Of a stretch of 64,000 nucleotides of DNA, positions 21,854-33,898 are shown one piece after another. Position numbers and translations under genes: made by a program. The stretch lies in assembly GCF_000764305.2 (NCBI RefSeq), contig NW_025939612.1, positions 1 through 64,000 on the forward strand, read 5' to 3'. This stretch comes from Hyalella azteca (Eukaryota > Arthropoda > Malacostraca > Amphipoda > Hyalellidae). How positions within the stretch are numbered: position 1 is the stretch's first letter; each line of letters starts with the position of its first letter. The notes under the pieces were generated by a model that was given only the letters and a program-made list of their open reading frames with translations, made no database searches and was not told where the DNA came from.

Positions 21854-24800
21854 TCGCATTCACACGGCCGTGCCGAGACATCTTCTTCAGTGACCTCGCA
21901 ACGGCTTCATCGTCGCACCGCGGTTGCGTAACATAAATCCGTAACATTCTTTTCCACGTAGAAAATTATCGGCCTTACGTTGCTGAATTTTTACATTTTC
22001 TACATAACGATGACGTAGCGTGGCATTTCTCATCATGGAAAAATAGAGCATTAAGTTACATCCATCGTCAGTTTTGGTTCAACTCGGGGACCTTTGACTT
22101 ACTTTTTTGATCTTGATTTAAATTTTCGTTCGTTGGTCGGCTTGCTCTGAACTCAAGTTCACTTTGTTCTAATGGAATGAAATGCGTATATTCGTTCTTA
22201 TTATGTTTTTATCGGTTGAGGCTGTTCTCTAGGGATTAAACCGAACGGTAAAACGTACTTTAATTATATTATGGAGTACTCGGATTTGTAATTCCATAGT
22301 ATGCCGCGAAATTTATTGCCCATGTCAGTCTACAAATGAACAATATTAAAAGCCTTATCTGTTAAAGTTATAGCTTAACGTTCTATTTTCACGATACTAT
22401 GTGTCCCTCCGTAGGGACAATGGGAAATCTCTATCTCCTAATGGGAAATAATGTCTCACTATTTCGAAGCCTCCAAGTGAGACTGCAACCGGCTTAAGTT
22501 CCTTGAATTTAAGTAATAAGATGATGGAAACAGGGAGAACGGAAGATATTAGGGGTTCAACGGACAGAGAATTTATCAGAGCGAAAACATGAGAAATAGA
22601 TAAGAAACGAGACAAATACCTACTGATCATTTAACAAGTACTTAATATACTTTGAGACCTTCACATCATTGCAACACGTCATCGATTTGAGTTACCAGTT
22701 TCATGAAGTTTTCCCTGTGCCTACAAAATCCAAAAGAGGACCAAATCCAAAATGCTCTTATCGAGAAATCATCGAAGAGATAAAATAAGGCTATTCGAGC
22801 AAAATCATTGAATCGGTAATGGTGCTCTTATCAAGAAATCATCGAACCGATAAAAAAGGCCATTCAAGCAAAATCATTGAATCGGTAATGGCGGGCTGAA
22901 CACGAAATCTGCATTGAATATTGCGCATGGTTTTCACTTCAGATTAAAGCGAGATTACTCAGGAAAATATGTCGGTGCTAAGGAAGTTCGAGGTTAAGCG
23001 GGACACTTAAAACCTGTTGACGGAAGAGCTGAGCAGGCAGGCTTACCCTGCCTCCCGTGGACGCGTCGTAGGCTTTGCGAAGATTTGGCTCGACGCTTCA
23101 TGTTCATGACCAAATTCTTGGGTTTAATACATGAAATAATAAAAATGCTTCGGAAATTAGTAATTTTTAGTTAGTTAGTTAGTTTTATTAATTAATAATA
23201 AAATGCTTCGCGAATTATTAATCGTGTACAATACAATTTAAATACAGTACAATACTATTCAATGAGATACTGGAATGGTTATACAGATAAAATTTTGGCG
23301 ATGACCAATACACGTCGTGCTTGTAGATATTCTTGTACAGAAATAAATTGTTGTTTGTGTTAAACTGAGAAAGATTTCGAGATGAAGGAAGAGATGTTTG
23401 ACCTTGATGGCGGACGCACGGAATTTTTTTTTAGATCAGTGAAGCAACGCGCCGGACGCAGCCTGTCAGACGACCCGTGTGGCAGGGCCGTAAATCCATC
23501 ACTTCTCATGGTCATTCTTTCATTTTATTCCATTTATTTTCTAACTTCAGATTTACTCCTTCGCTGTTGATTTCATGGAGTTCGTTTATCAATTGTTTTT
23601 TTTTTCGAGTTTTGGTGCATTTAGTTAATTTCCTTACTCGTTTGAACTTTTGAAACGACCAGCTTACCTCAGTTATCGAAAACGTCTATTGATTTTCTCT
23701 GTTGCATACATTTTTTGCATTTATTGTAATAGTAAAAAATTCTCCATTTAATTCAAGCAACATGAACCACAACTGCCAGGTTACGGAATCCAATTTCCAA
23801 TTACTGAGCGGAATATACATGCTCCGAGTCAAGATCGCTCGACCTGTCAAATCTCTGACCCTTACAACCATTTGCACCCTTTGTATCTTTCCGGACTTTC
23901 CTTGTACTCTCTAGCGATTCTCTTCTTGTTCTCTTGACCGCCAATTTTTCTCAATGCACCACAAGAATCATCACCGTGAGCCCCGGAATGACCTTCTATT
24001 TCTTATCATTTTCCTTACCGGTCAGCGGCTTCCGTATTGGTGCCAGAGGTGGAATGTACATAGGTACGATTATGCATGAACTTATCGAATACATAAAGCT
24101 TCATGTTGAACATATGTTTCCTGACGTTAATTAATATAGAGAGACATTTCAAATTTCAGATCTTTAATGTAGTACCCTATATTTTTCTGCGTATTAACCT
24201 GTCGCCTTGTAATAGGCATTTTTTACTTTTTAATACACAAAAAGTCATAAAAAAATATTAGTTAGGCAAAGACAGTAGACAAGCGGCTCATCATTTATGC
24301 GTAGGAGGCCAAGTGTCCACATTGTAAGTGTGGTTTTCTTCTGTCTCGGCGACAGGCCTATCCAGGCCTATTTATTTAATGCCGAAGATACTATACTATA
24401 CTGTCTTCTGTTGCATGTGGAACGCATCCAGGCATAACGGATTGCATGCGCGTGACTACATTGCTTTATTGACGACACTTGAATGCATGTCGGCGCTAAT
24501 TTCATACAATATTATAATTCCGGTCACAAAATTCCGAAATTATCGCCCTTCCACTCCCACGCTTAACATGCTTATAAATGTATAAGATTGCGAGTGTCAT
24601 ACTAATAAGCAAAAGCTGTGTAATGAATCTAGGAAATTGTTTAGACTTTAGCCAGACTGACGCTGATCGATTGTTGCAGGTTCATCACGGTGCACTCGAG
24701 CTGCAGTCCTAACTTGTGTCGTCTATAACTGATCATGATGCAAAAAAGTAAATCTAAACAATATATTCCACCTCTTGTTAGCGTGGCTGTCGTTGGTTAT

Positions 24801-26212
24801 ACGGTATAATGTTGTGTGGTCATTAGTCAATAATTCCTATGAAATAAGCTATAAATAATTCTGTGAGCAGTCCTTTTACATAAATTATAGAAGATAGCCA
24901 GGAAATAAAGCATAAAAACGAACGATTATTATGAGTAACTCCGTTACCTCAGCACAAACCAACGAGAAACTGCATAAAACATACACCAATATCACTTCAA
25001 AAAATGGTGTAGGTTTGAAAAAAATCGTTCGGTTTTTACCGGAGTTATAAACAAAAATATAAAACTTTTACCCTCCTAGCACCCCCGAGAGATAATATGA
25101 GTATTCAAATGCAAGTACCAAAGACAAAACGCGAAGGGGCGCGGACAAACGGGGGCTTTCGCCCCGGTTCCGTTTGATATTAGTGCACTGGTTTACACGA
25201 GGCCGAGTCCTCATGTCGTACTGTGTGACATGCATCTGCTAGTTTGCTGCCTGCTATCCTACGTTGTCATCAGAAGAAATGCGCAGCTCTCTGGTGTTTG
25301 ATCTCATCAAAGGCCTGCTGTGACTCGACCTGATATTGAACTTGGTTTTCTGGTGTATGGGATGGCCCAAAATATTTTTCCTCTTATTGGAATTTTAAAA
25401 TTGCTATTAGCATTAATCGAATCCCTTCTGACGCTCTGAACGATCTATTCAGTAACGATCGATTTTTCTACGATATTGTCGCTGCTGTGCTTAGCGAGGC
25501 TCAAACATGCTCACCGCGGTCTTTACCACAGGTAAGCTTGAGCACAACCAACTCTCCATGGACTTAAGATGTGGTTGAGAGGGTTTAGTTTTTGTTGCTA
25601 AGTTGCGAGTTTATCAGATTTTGAGTCATGTGGCTGTTGGCGTCTTCCTCCACCGAAAATGTACGAAGAAATGGACTGGGTATCGTGTATTGTTACGGCG
25701 GAGTCCGATAATTCCCGAGGCGTTCTCCGTAATTTACGCTCGCGTCCGTTCAGATCTAAGCCAAGCCTCGCGGCCGCTGCGACTCATCGGCGTATCGTTT
25801 TACGATAGACGTCTCCCTCAAGCCGCGCCCTGTGACATGAACGCTAATTCTGTAAAACACGTCTGTACCTTGAACCAAAACGGCTTGTTTCTGATAACAT
25901 TACCGCACAATAAATATAAATAAAGATTTTTATTTATATCTTGATTAAAGTATTCGGTTCGAGAGGACCTATTGTGGGATCGCGGTGAAACTTGAAATAG
26001 GATGCGCGCTGGAAAACATTGTTGTTAACTGAAAAAGTTTTTACTGTCATATTTTGCAGTAGGGTAACATGGGGCAGCGAGCCCACTGCGGGTCACGGGC
26101 CCATAGCGGGTTTCTCGCTAAGTATGGCAGATATTGGTCCGTGTTCTCTACCGCCGGTCGACAGTTTCACTGGGATGAAGTGCACGGATTTACGTTTTGC
26201 TAAGTGTTTGCG
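21854..26212. other. Intergenic, no gene recognised
   Basis: No domain-bearing frame; longest is 106 codons at 25603-25923, without features. GGGGCTTTCGCCCC at about 25153 is a small GC-rich hairpin. A SINE-tail fragment (CGGCGACAGGCCTATCCAGG) is at 24338-24370. Confidence 0.6.
22750..22893. repeat. Tandem duplication, about 71 bp
   Basis: GCTCTTATCGAGAAATCATC through AAAATCATTGAATCGGTAAT occurs twice with a few differences. Confidence 0.8.
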
Positions 26213-26238
26213 CTGTCTCTTATACACATCTTAATGTN
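26213..26238. other. Nextera mosaic end plus ambiguous base (assembly artefact)
   Basis: CTGTCTCTTATACACATCT at 26213-26231 is one arm of the Tn5 adapter. It is followed by TAATGT and a single N at 26238, and then the 27-bp satellite. The sequence left of it (to 26212) and the satellite to its right are not reliably joined. Confidence 0.9.
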
Positions 26239-26665
26239 AGCTAATGCAGCTGGCTGACGCAAGACAGCTAATGCAGCTGACTGACGCAAGACAGCTAATG
26301 CAGCTGGCTGACGCAAGACAGCTAATGCAGCTGGCTGACGCAAGACAGCTAATGCAGCTGACTGACGCAAGACAGCTAATGCAGCTGGCTGACGCAAGAC
26401 AGCTAATGCAGCTGGCTGACGCAAGACAGCTAATGCAGCTGACTGACGCAAGACAGCTAATGCAGCTGGCTGACGCAAGACAGCTAATGCAGCTGGCTGA
26501 CGCAAGACAGCTAATGCAGCTGACTGACGCAAGACAGCTAATGCAGCTGGCTGACGCAAGACAGCTAATGCAGCTGGCTGACGCAAGACAGCTAATGCAG
26601 CTGACTGACGCAAGACAGCTAATACGGCTGACTGACGCAAGACAACTAATGCAGCTGGCTGACGC
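26239..26665. repeat. 27-bp minisatellite, about 16 units, with a 3-unit higher-order pattern
   Basis: Same unit as 6932-7071. A G/A variant (CTGGCTGAC versus CTGACTGAC) recurs at nearly every third unit, so the array is really an 81-bp higher-order repeat. As 27 is nine codons, frames stay open and give false proteins of repeating MQLADARQL. Confidence 0.95.
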
Positions 26666-29600
26666 GTGCCATTACCGAGTCGTGGCCGCTGCCATGTGGC
26701 ATTATAAAACGTCCGTTCATCTCTCTATTCCCGGCCACTCTCACGCCGCCGCCGCTCTAATGGCAGGCTCTGCGTTCAACAATCTCACATTATAATTTGG
26801 CAGCCGCGAGACGCGACTTCTCCGCCTCCATATGCATGATTATGTTTAAATTGCGCCTCTAAACTGCCAGCTCACAAACGCTGTAGTTGCGGGTCTATCT
26901 TTGTTTTGGTCGGTCTCTGTCATATGTTGGTCAGAATTCATCCCTCCAGTGACGCCTTACATATTATTGCACTCAGCAAGTGGAACCCTGTTACCAGGTA
27001 AGTATTTTAAAAATGAAAATAACATATACCCGTAAATGTTTGGAACCATCCTGAATCACACGTGTTCGATGTTCTCGGTTTCCGAAACCTAATGCCTTCG
27101 ACATTTCACGAATTCTGGCTTTCCAAGACAAATATCTTGGAAACAATTGGTTGCTGCAGCGCGTAGTTTCTGTTGATGACAATTGCGTTCATTTGGCAGT
27201 CGGTGCACATCGCAGCTCTCCGCTGCCCTTGAGAAGGGACCATGCATTGGAATTGCTGATATCAGTCGCGCTGTTGTCCGCATTTACTGCAGTCAAATTT
27301 GGAGGTTTGTCGGGGGGAATTTCAAGACAATCTGTCTAGTGATTCTGGTCCAATAATATCCCAACTAAAAGAAGCTGTTTACATCACGATCGAATAGCTT
27401 TGTTCGTTCGTGATACCTAATTGGATATGATTCAAAGATGAGGAGTTCAAACAGGATTGGGATAATGAGGAGTTTCAACAGGATTGCGATGATGAAAAGT
27501 TTCAACATGATTATTCTCCTCGAAGATTAGGAGTTTCAACATGATTATTCGCCTCTAAGATGAGTATTTTCAACATGATAGTGATGGCTTGTAAAAAAAT
27601 TAAAGTCATAATTAAGCGAGGAAATGATGTTCTGAAGCTCACGACAGAGTTGCTGTGTGCACTGGCACTGACATGTTGGGAGTGCCAGAGATTGTCGGAA
27701 ATTTCGTTAGAAATGACGTCAGTGCTCCTGCTGTAATTTTGTATTAGGATTAGTATGTTACGATGACAGCTTCACTTGTACGATGTTATTCTATTTATGA
27801 TTTTTTGTTGTGGAAGCGATGTAACGAATATCATACTGACTTTCAATTCAAAGCAATGGACAGAATTGAAGAAACTTTACAGATTTCATGCGGCCATTGT
27901 TCAGATATCTATAATACGGTGGAGGCGTCCTTGAGTACCCCCGGTGGAAGGTAAACGTTGCGCTTGTATCCACCCCAAATAAGAATTAAAAGCGGCACAT
28001 CGATGACTATTGGTGGGTGTGGTGGATTATAGGTGGTATGAGGATGAGTGGCCGCGTCTTCTCACACTCGGCTGTATAACATCAATAAATCTAGAGGGGA
28101 TAAATCTAGAGTGCATCTTAGGTAAATCAATGATTCTTAGGGTCTGAACCATCTTTTGAACATTGCAGGCAAATTTTTTTTTCTGCGTGCAAGAAAATAC
28201 CGATAATCGTCACCGATAATCGTTCGTCCTTACTGCGCAGTGCAGGAAGGAATATGCTACTGAAATCTGTTCAACATAGAGATAAGTTATTAGTAACGCT
28301 GGCGCAGACTTTGATGGCTTAGCCAGCGGAGGGATCAAAAAACGTCCGGATTTTATGGTTTTAATTACCGCTTACAGTCGGTATGAAAATAACGGTGCAA
28401 AGAGATAAATGATTTAACTAATCAATACTATGGCTGGTAAAGAACAGTGTTACAATTATCATTTGATAGCAATCGATCACAATAAGAATAACATACATAC
28501 AGTAAGTATGTGCTTGGCTTCTGAAAGCTGAATGCCGAGAATTTTCACCCGCAAAATCTCCCTATATTCTCTGATCATGCAAGTTTTATCGAAAAAGTAA
28601 GTGAACAAAAATTTCAATTCGCATTCAACAAAGTCAGGATTACTGTCAACTGATGTTTCGAGGTTATAAATTGGAAAAACTTAGATAGACAACGAAATGT
28701 AACTTAGTCGTCGAATGAACTGGTCGCACTTGCGTGTTGTAGCGGCTATTAAATGGTTCTATGAGTGTTGCCACATGATATATGTAAAAATAAAGAAGAG
28801 AACTTAAAAATAATGGAAGGAAAAATCCTATTGTAAAGGACAACTAGGTTGCGGACCAATCGAGATCAAGAAAAAACCATTGCCTCGCTCTGTGTGTTTG
28901 GCATTTAGGATTTTGAATAAAAAATTACAATAAAATTTTGAATTTTTTGGGTTGGCACAAGTCAAACGGAGAGTCATAGGTAAGGCATTCATATGTTTTT
29001 TAATCTGAAGTTGAAAAATTCGGTTCTCTATCCCTGACTTAGACGGTGACATTTATTATTTTTTAAAAATTTATAATCTCGTCAGGTAAATATTTTGAGT
29101 TACAGTTTAAATTTATTAAAGTGGTCTTGGTATTCTTCCCATACGAGGGATATTAGATAAGGATAAATAAAAGTATTGACAAGGAGAGGTGAAGGTATTT
29201 CACGCCTAACATTTAATAAAAATCTAGTGATACCAATTTTAAAACATTGAACATTCCTTATGTCACGCAAGAACATTTCTAGCGAAAATCTATCGAATCG
29301 ATACTCTTTCAAAACAGACGTAATTTAATGTTTATATAAGGAAACCTCCATATTAATTATACATTTTCCCGCAACCCCTACAATGTAAGCCGATTAAAGA
29401 CTCGTTATTGATAAATTAAATTTCTTCAGGGTTCGTTTACTCGGACAGAGCTAAAATATGCACTGGTTGAGAGAGCCCAATTCTAATCATCACAGTATTG
29501 GTATTTTCTTATTTTACACGAGGAAATTAATTAGAATTAGCCGCAAATGTTCAATTAAGTCTATCAAGAAAACTCCAGTGGTAAGACCTCTCCGATGGCT

Positions 29601-32300
29601 CAACGGTGATTCGTTGTTGTTTGGGAGATGGATTCGATACTAGCAGGCAAGGTTTTGAATATCCTTTTATTCAAGCATGTAATTTTTTGGAGTGATTCAC
29701 GCTGCGCAAAAGTCTCTTAATATTTTTAAAATATCACGGCGGATGCCCTGTTCTTTAAATTTTGCAAGTCAGCAAGTAGAAAGAAAAGACTACAAAATGA
29801 AGTGTACCAAGCTATTTGTATGCAGCCATCTCCTGCGGAAAAATATTTATTGTATCCATTGTATTGCAGTCGGTTGGCCACCGGTAACCTGCAGAGAATT
29901 TCCCTCTATGCTCTGCCGTGCATGCAAATCACAGCTCATATATCCTTGTGTCGTCGCTATGCCGGCCAATGCGTAGCTCTTTATGCAGATCTTGTCTGAT
30001 TTGGCCGTAAAAAAAGCAAGTTTATTCTGACGGTATTCTAATAGTATACCTAATAGTATACCTCTTAACGCACGATTTTTGCACTTGAAGGACTGAAGAT
30101 TTTCCAGTTAAAAACTCATGTGAGAAAAAATACCTCGACAGGATTTTTCGTGCATGTGGACTTAAAAAAACTCTACGGATATGGCTATCGAGATTCAAGT
30201 ATCAGTCAATAGTCGAACTTTCGAGTCTAAAGAACGATACGCCAGCTGAATCGCGTAGATTGAAATAAGTATTTGATTCGCACTTATAATTTTGCATCTT
30301 CCGTGTGAATGTGGGGCATGATTTTATTAGTCATATTTTAAATAATGATAAATAGGTTGCAAATTAAAAGCCTGCAATCAGCTTGTTTATATTTTTAACA
30401 CACTTTCTCCTGAGACTGGCTAGATTTTGAGACAAAGAGTGGCATGCAATAGCGTAATACTGACAAGTTGCTTTTAACATTAACGCGAGGCTAAAACTTC
30501 TTGAAGTTTTTACTCTAAATGAGCAAAGTTTGGACAGGCTTGCACATGGTCGGTGCTCGAGAATGAAGCATCGTCTTGCGCTCACTGGCGGGCTTAGAAA
30601 TCTCGCAGTCAGTCTCGGGTACGAAGTGAGAATTTCTTCAGCAGCGATCGCGTCTCGCACTTCCTTAGATAAATAATGGAAAAATGTTTTGTTGTATTTT
30701 CGATTCGTCGTGTGTTTTTGATTTGATAATTTTTGTTACGAAAGTTGGAGGAATGTCAACCTGCACTAACGACGGAAACGAAGTAAATTTGCGAAGTTTT
30801 GAGCCTCGGCCAAGGTTTGATTACAAATCGCCAACTTGGTACACTTATCAAAAATATCGTGAAATAGCCACGAGAACAATTACGTAAATCCTATGAATTA
30901 CGTAAATCCTAATAATGTAAAAATGGAATGCCAAGAAATATAGAAAAGGTATGAAATACTTTCGGCTAGACGCAAAGTGAATAAGCTCTTGGTGAATTTA
31001 GCTCCTATCGAATTCCCTGGTAAAACAAGTTTCTTCTTGAATGAATATTAAGAATAGTGTGACAAAAATGAAGGAGGGTCTGCTATTTTAGTATTTCATT
31101 CCATGAGAGTCTAGAAAAAATTCCTCTTAATTCTACGTCAAGTTAACGAATCCTTCGCCCTGACCAGAATAAGGAGCTCGTTGGCGCAGGATGGATGGAG
31201 GAAGTCGAACTAATTCGTAAATGGCGTTGAAGGTTCGACTGTGTGCGGGGCAGGGCTGGCTTCCGACATGCCGGGTGCCTGCCTTTTAGGTAATCAAGAC
31301 AGGAGCTGAGGTAGACATTATTGTGCCTGCTGTCTTGGCATGTCAGTTGCCAATGGCACAAATATGAAGACGCACAAAATAATGGACTTATTTTGTCGAG
31401 AATTGAAGCACTGTTGTGTTGTGATGATCTGAAGAAAATGATTTTTTGTCCCCACTATAAAGTTTTTTCTTATTATTTATGAATCTTTGCATCTGCGAAA
31501 TTATTAGGGTGGAGAGACGTTATAGTTATTTTACGTCTGAATTATGGCATGAAACTCAGTCAGTATATATTTTGGTAATCTTGTCCATGCCGCTTCAAGA
31601 AATTATCATTGTAAATTATTATTTAAAAAATACCGATTATGAGCCAATTAATAGGTGACTGACGCGGCAAAATTTCTTGATCAACACTTTTTTGGGCAAA
31701 ATAATATATTTAACAGATTTATTTCAAATGCAGATACCAGTAAAATTCGATTTGAATTACTTCTTTTCATCCTTTGTTCCAGCAAAAGAGAACTGTGCAC
31801 ATGTCGAGCATGATTTCAAAGCGGAGGTTTCATGCGCCGCCGGCTACTTGAGAGAAACCTCGAACGCAAACCTAGATTCGTTCTGACAGAACAAAAATTT
31901 ATTTTCCTTCAGGCTGACCATTGGTAAAATAAGCTTTATTTTCTCGACCTAAACGAGGAAAACTTTCTTAAAGGATAAATGCCGCTGCGCTCGCATGCAG
32001 AGTGAAATGAAAGACGCGTGAGAGACGAATCGAGAAAAGAACTTTATTTTTGGAGATTGAAATACAATGTACGAGTAAAGCGAAACTACGATCTTATTTC
32101 ATTATAATACACGTAATTTTTTTATTAATACTTTCTTCAAAAACTGTCCTAGCTTTCGAAACTTTATATATTGAAATTCGAAGCATGTTAATTAGAATAT
32201 TTAGAAAATTAGTGAGTCCCACGGTTTAGCGCGACTTGGGAATGAGCGCTATTTTGCCCTTGAAGGTGAAGATGTACCTGACTTTTAAGATATCAAATAA
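26666..32300. other. Intergenic, no gene recognised
   Basis: Mostly unique AT-rich sequence. At 29596-29640, TGGCTCAACGG and GGATTCGATAC look like A and B boxes but are too close for a tRNA. A frame at 31677-31886 contains VEHDFKAEVSCAAGYLRET after a TTTGTTCCAG acceptor; it is too short to call. Confidence 0.5.
27430..27585. repeat. Degenerate tandem repeat, roughly 30-45 bp
   Basis: GAGGAGTTTCAACAGGATTG and GGAGTTTCAACATGATTATT variants recur five times. Confidence 0.65.
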
Positions 32301-32811
32301 TTTTGTTCATGACAGATTTTGTTTTCCTAATTTTGCTTTATTATTCGCGTCGTTATTCTTGTTTAAGTAACAGGTCTCTGTCGCTTTTCTGCAAAATCAT
32401 CATGATTCATTTACACTTTAGAAAATAATTTCCATCCGATGAACATTCTGGTGAATGAATTGCGGATTAAATGTTATTCCTTCGATGCTTAATAAAATCA
32501 CGTGTTTGAAAATAGATCGATTATGAATTCAAAATCTATCAACAAGACGTACCAAATAGACTGCGTCGATTCACTTACACTTATCTATGAAAAGAAAACC
32601 TGTTTTGGCTGGGTTATTAACAGTCCATCCAACTCTGAAAAAGACTGTCCATGGTTGGAACTTGTGAATTGATATCCGTTTATCTATGTCAGTCCATACT
32701 TTTTCCTGAGCATATAATACATATTATAGCCTTTGGGATTCATCAGTTCACAAAAATTGGAACATTTCCCGCGAAGTTATTTTTCGTAACTATTAGGGAC
32801 CTGCAGGCTAA

Positions 32812-33898
32812 TCAGTGAGTGGTTAGCGGCAGCGTAGAAATACAATGTTCCGAATGCTGCTGACGGTCGTGACATCTGACCATGCGTTGGAAAGCTCTCC
32901 TGAAATGGTGGTTACATAACGGATAAATTGCAGGGTTTAAAGCTGAATTGAGATACCCTAAGGAGATGGTAGCCATGTGTGCACTGTAAGGCACACACGA
33001 GCTACACAGAGCTATCACTGGAAATATGGTGAAGTAGGGCAGCCAACAGGCTAAGAAAACCCCCATGATCACGCCCAGTTGTCGGGCAGCTTTGCGCTCT
33101 TTCGCTAGGTTCAGATTGCCTGGCTTGCGGGACTTTGTCAACGCCGCATTTTTGAAGCTTGCGGCGTGCGTGGAGCATCCAGGGACGTTGCTGGTGGAGC
33201 CGCTGGATAGTAATGTAGGTAATGTTTTTCTATAATATTTACTCTTGCTCCCTTCCCCACACTTTGGAGGATTATTTACATGGCTTGAGAGGCCCTGCAT
33301 ATGGCAAGGGGGATAACAAGCTCTGTGATGCATATGGTGACTGCGGTCGCTCAGATACTCCACTTGAACGGTGACGCCCTTGAAACACGACGCCGAATTG
33401 GGCTCCTCGTCTGCACCCACGACGGTCAACGCTTCAAACGTCTCAACGCGAACTCCAATACTCTCCTTTTCGTTAAAAGTGCTCCTTCCCGAAGTTCTCT
33501 TAAAGTTCCGCCTATTGTTACTTTTCTCCCCTAAAGTCTCAGACGAGGTTGAGGTGGTTTGCTGTAGAGTTTCGTGTTGATGGTGATCCGTTTGAGGGAA
33601 TGATGCCGTCCGTTTCTGGATAGTGCGGAAGATACGATAGTAAAGAATCACAATGAGCGCTGATGGAACGTAGAAGTTGAGAGCCGATGTAACCAACTTG
33701 AAGAGGATATTGTGTGCGAAGTCAGTTTCGCACTCGAGCGGCTTGCGTTGCGCCCGCGCCCCGGGACTGAAGGAGCTCCAGAAGAGTACGGGGAGCAGCC
33801 ACAGCGATGCTGCCGCCCAGGCACCCCCGATGAGCAACAGCGCCCGTTTGCGCGTGCGGCGTCTGAGGTAACGCAGCGGTGCCATCACCGACCAGTAC
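32812..33898 (-). CDS. GPCR exon 4: TM4-TM7 and C-tail
   Basis: Starts after GACTCAG| at 33899 and completes the DRY Arg, then Y-W-S-V. It encodes TM4, the CETDF loop, TM5, the long Ser/Thr-rich loop 3, a basic pre-TM6 segment (KERKAARQLG), TM6, TM7 and a tail of roughly 30 residues ending in TGA at 32814-32812. Confidence 0.92.

Noticed and set aside
26200..26795. Frames with nine-residue repeats (MQLADARQL and AALAVLRQP types)
   Set aside because: Products of the 27-bp satellite; one frame even reads through adapter sequence.
29590..29645. Possible tRNA gene (TGGCTCAACGG ... GGATTCGATAC)
   Set aside because: Boxes are too close and no acceptor or anticodon stem can be drawn.
31780..31886. 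Possible sushi-like exon (VSCAAGY) after TTTGTTCCAG
   Set aside because: Only about 33 codons, ends in a stop, no partner exon or second Cys pair.
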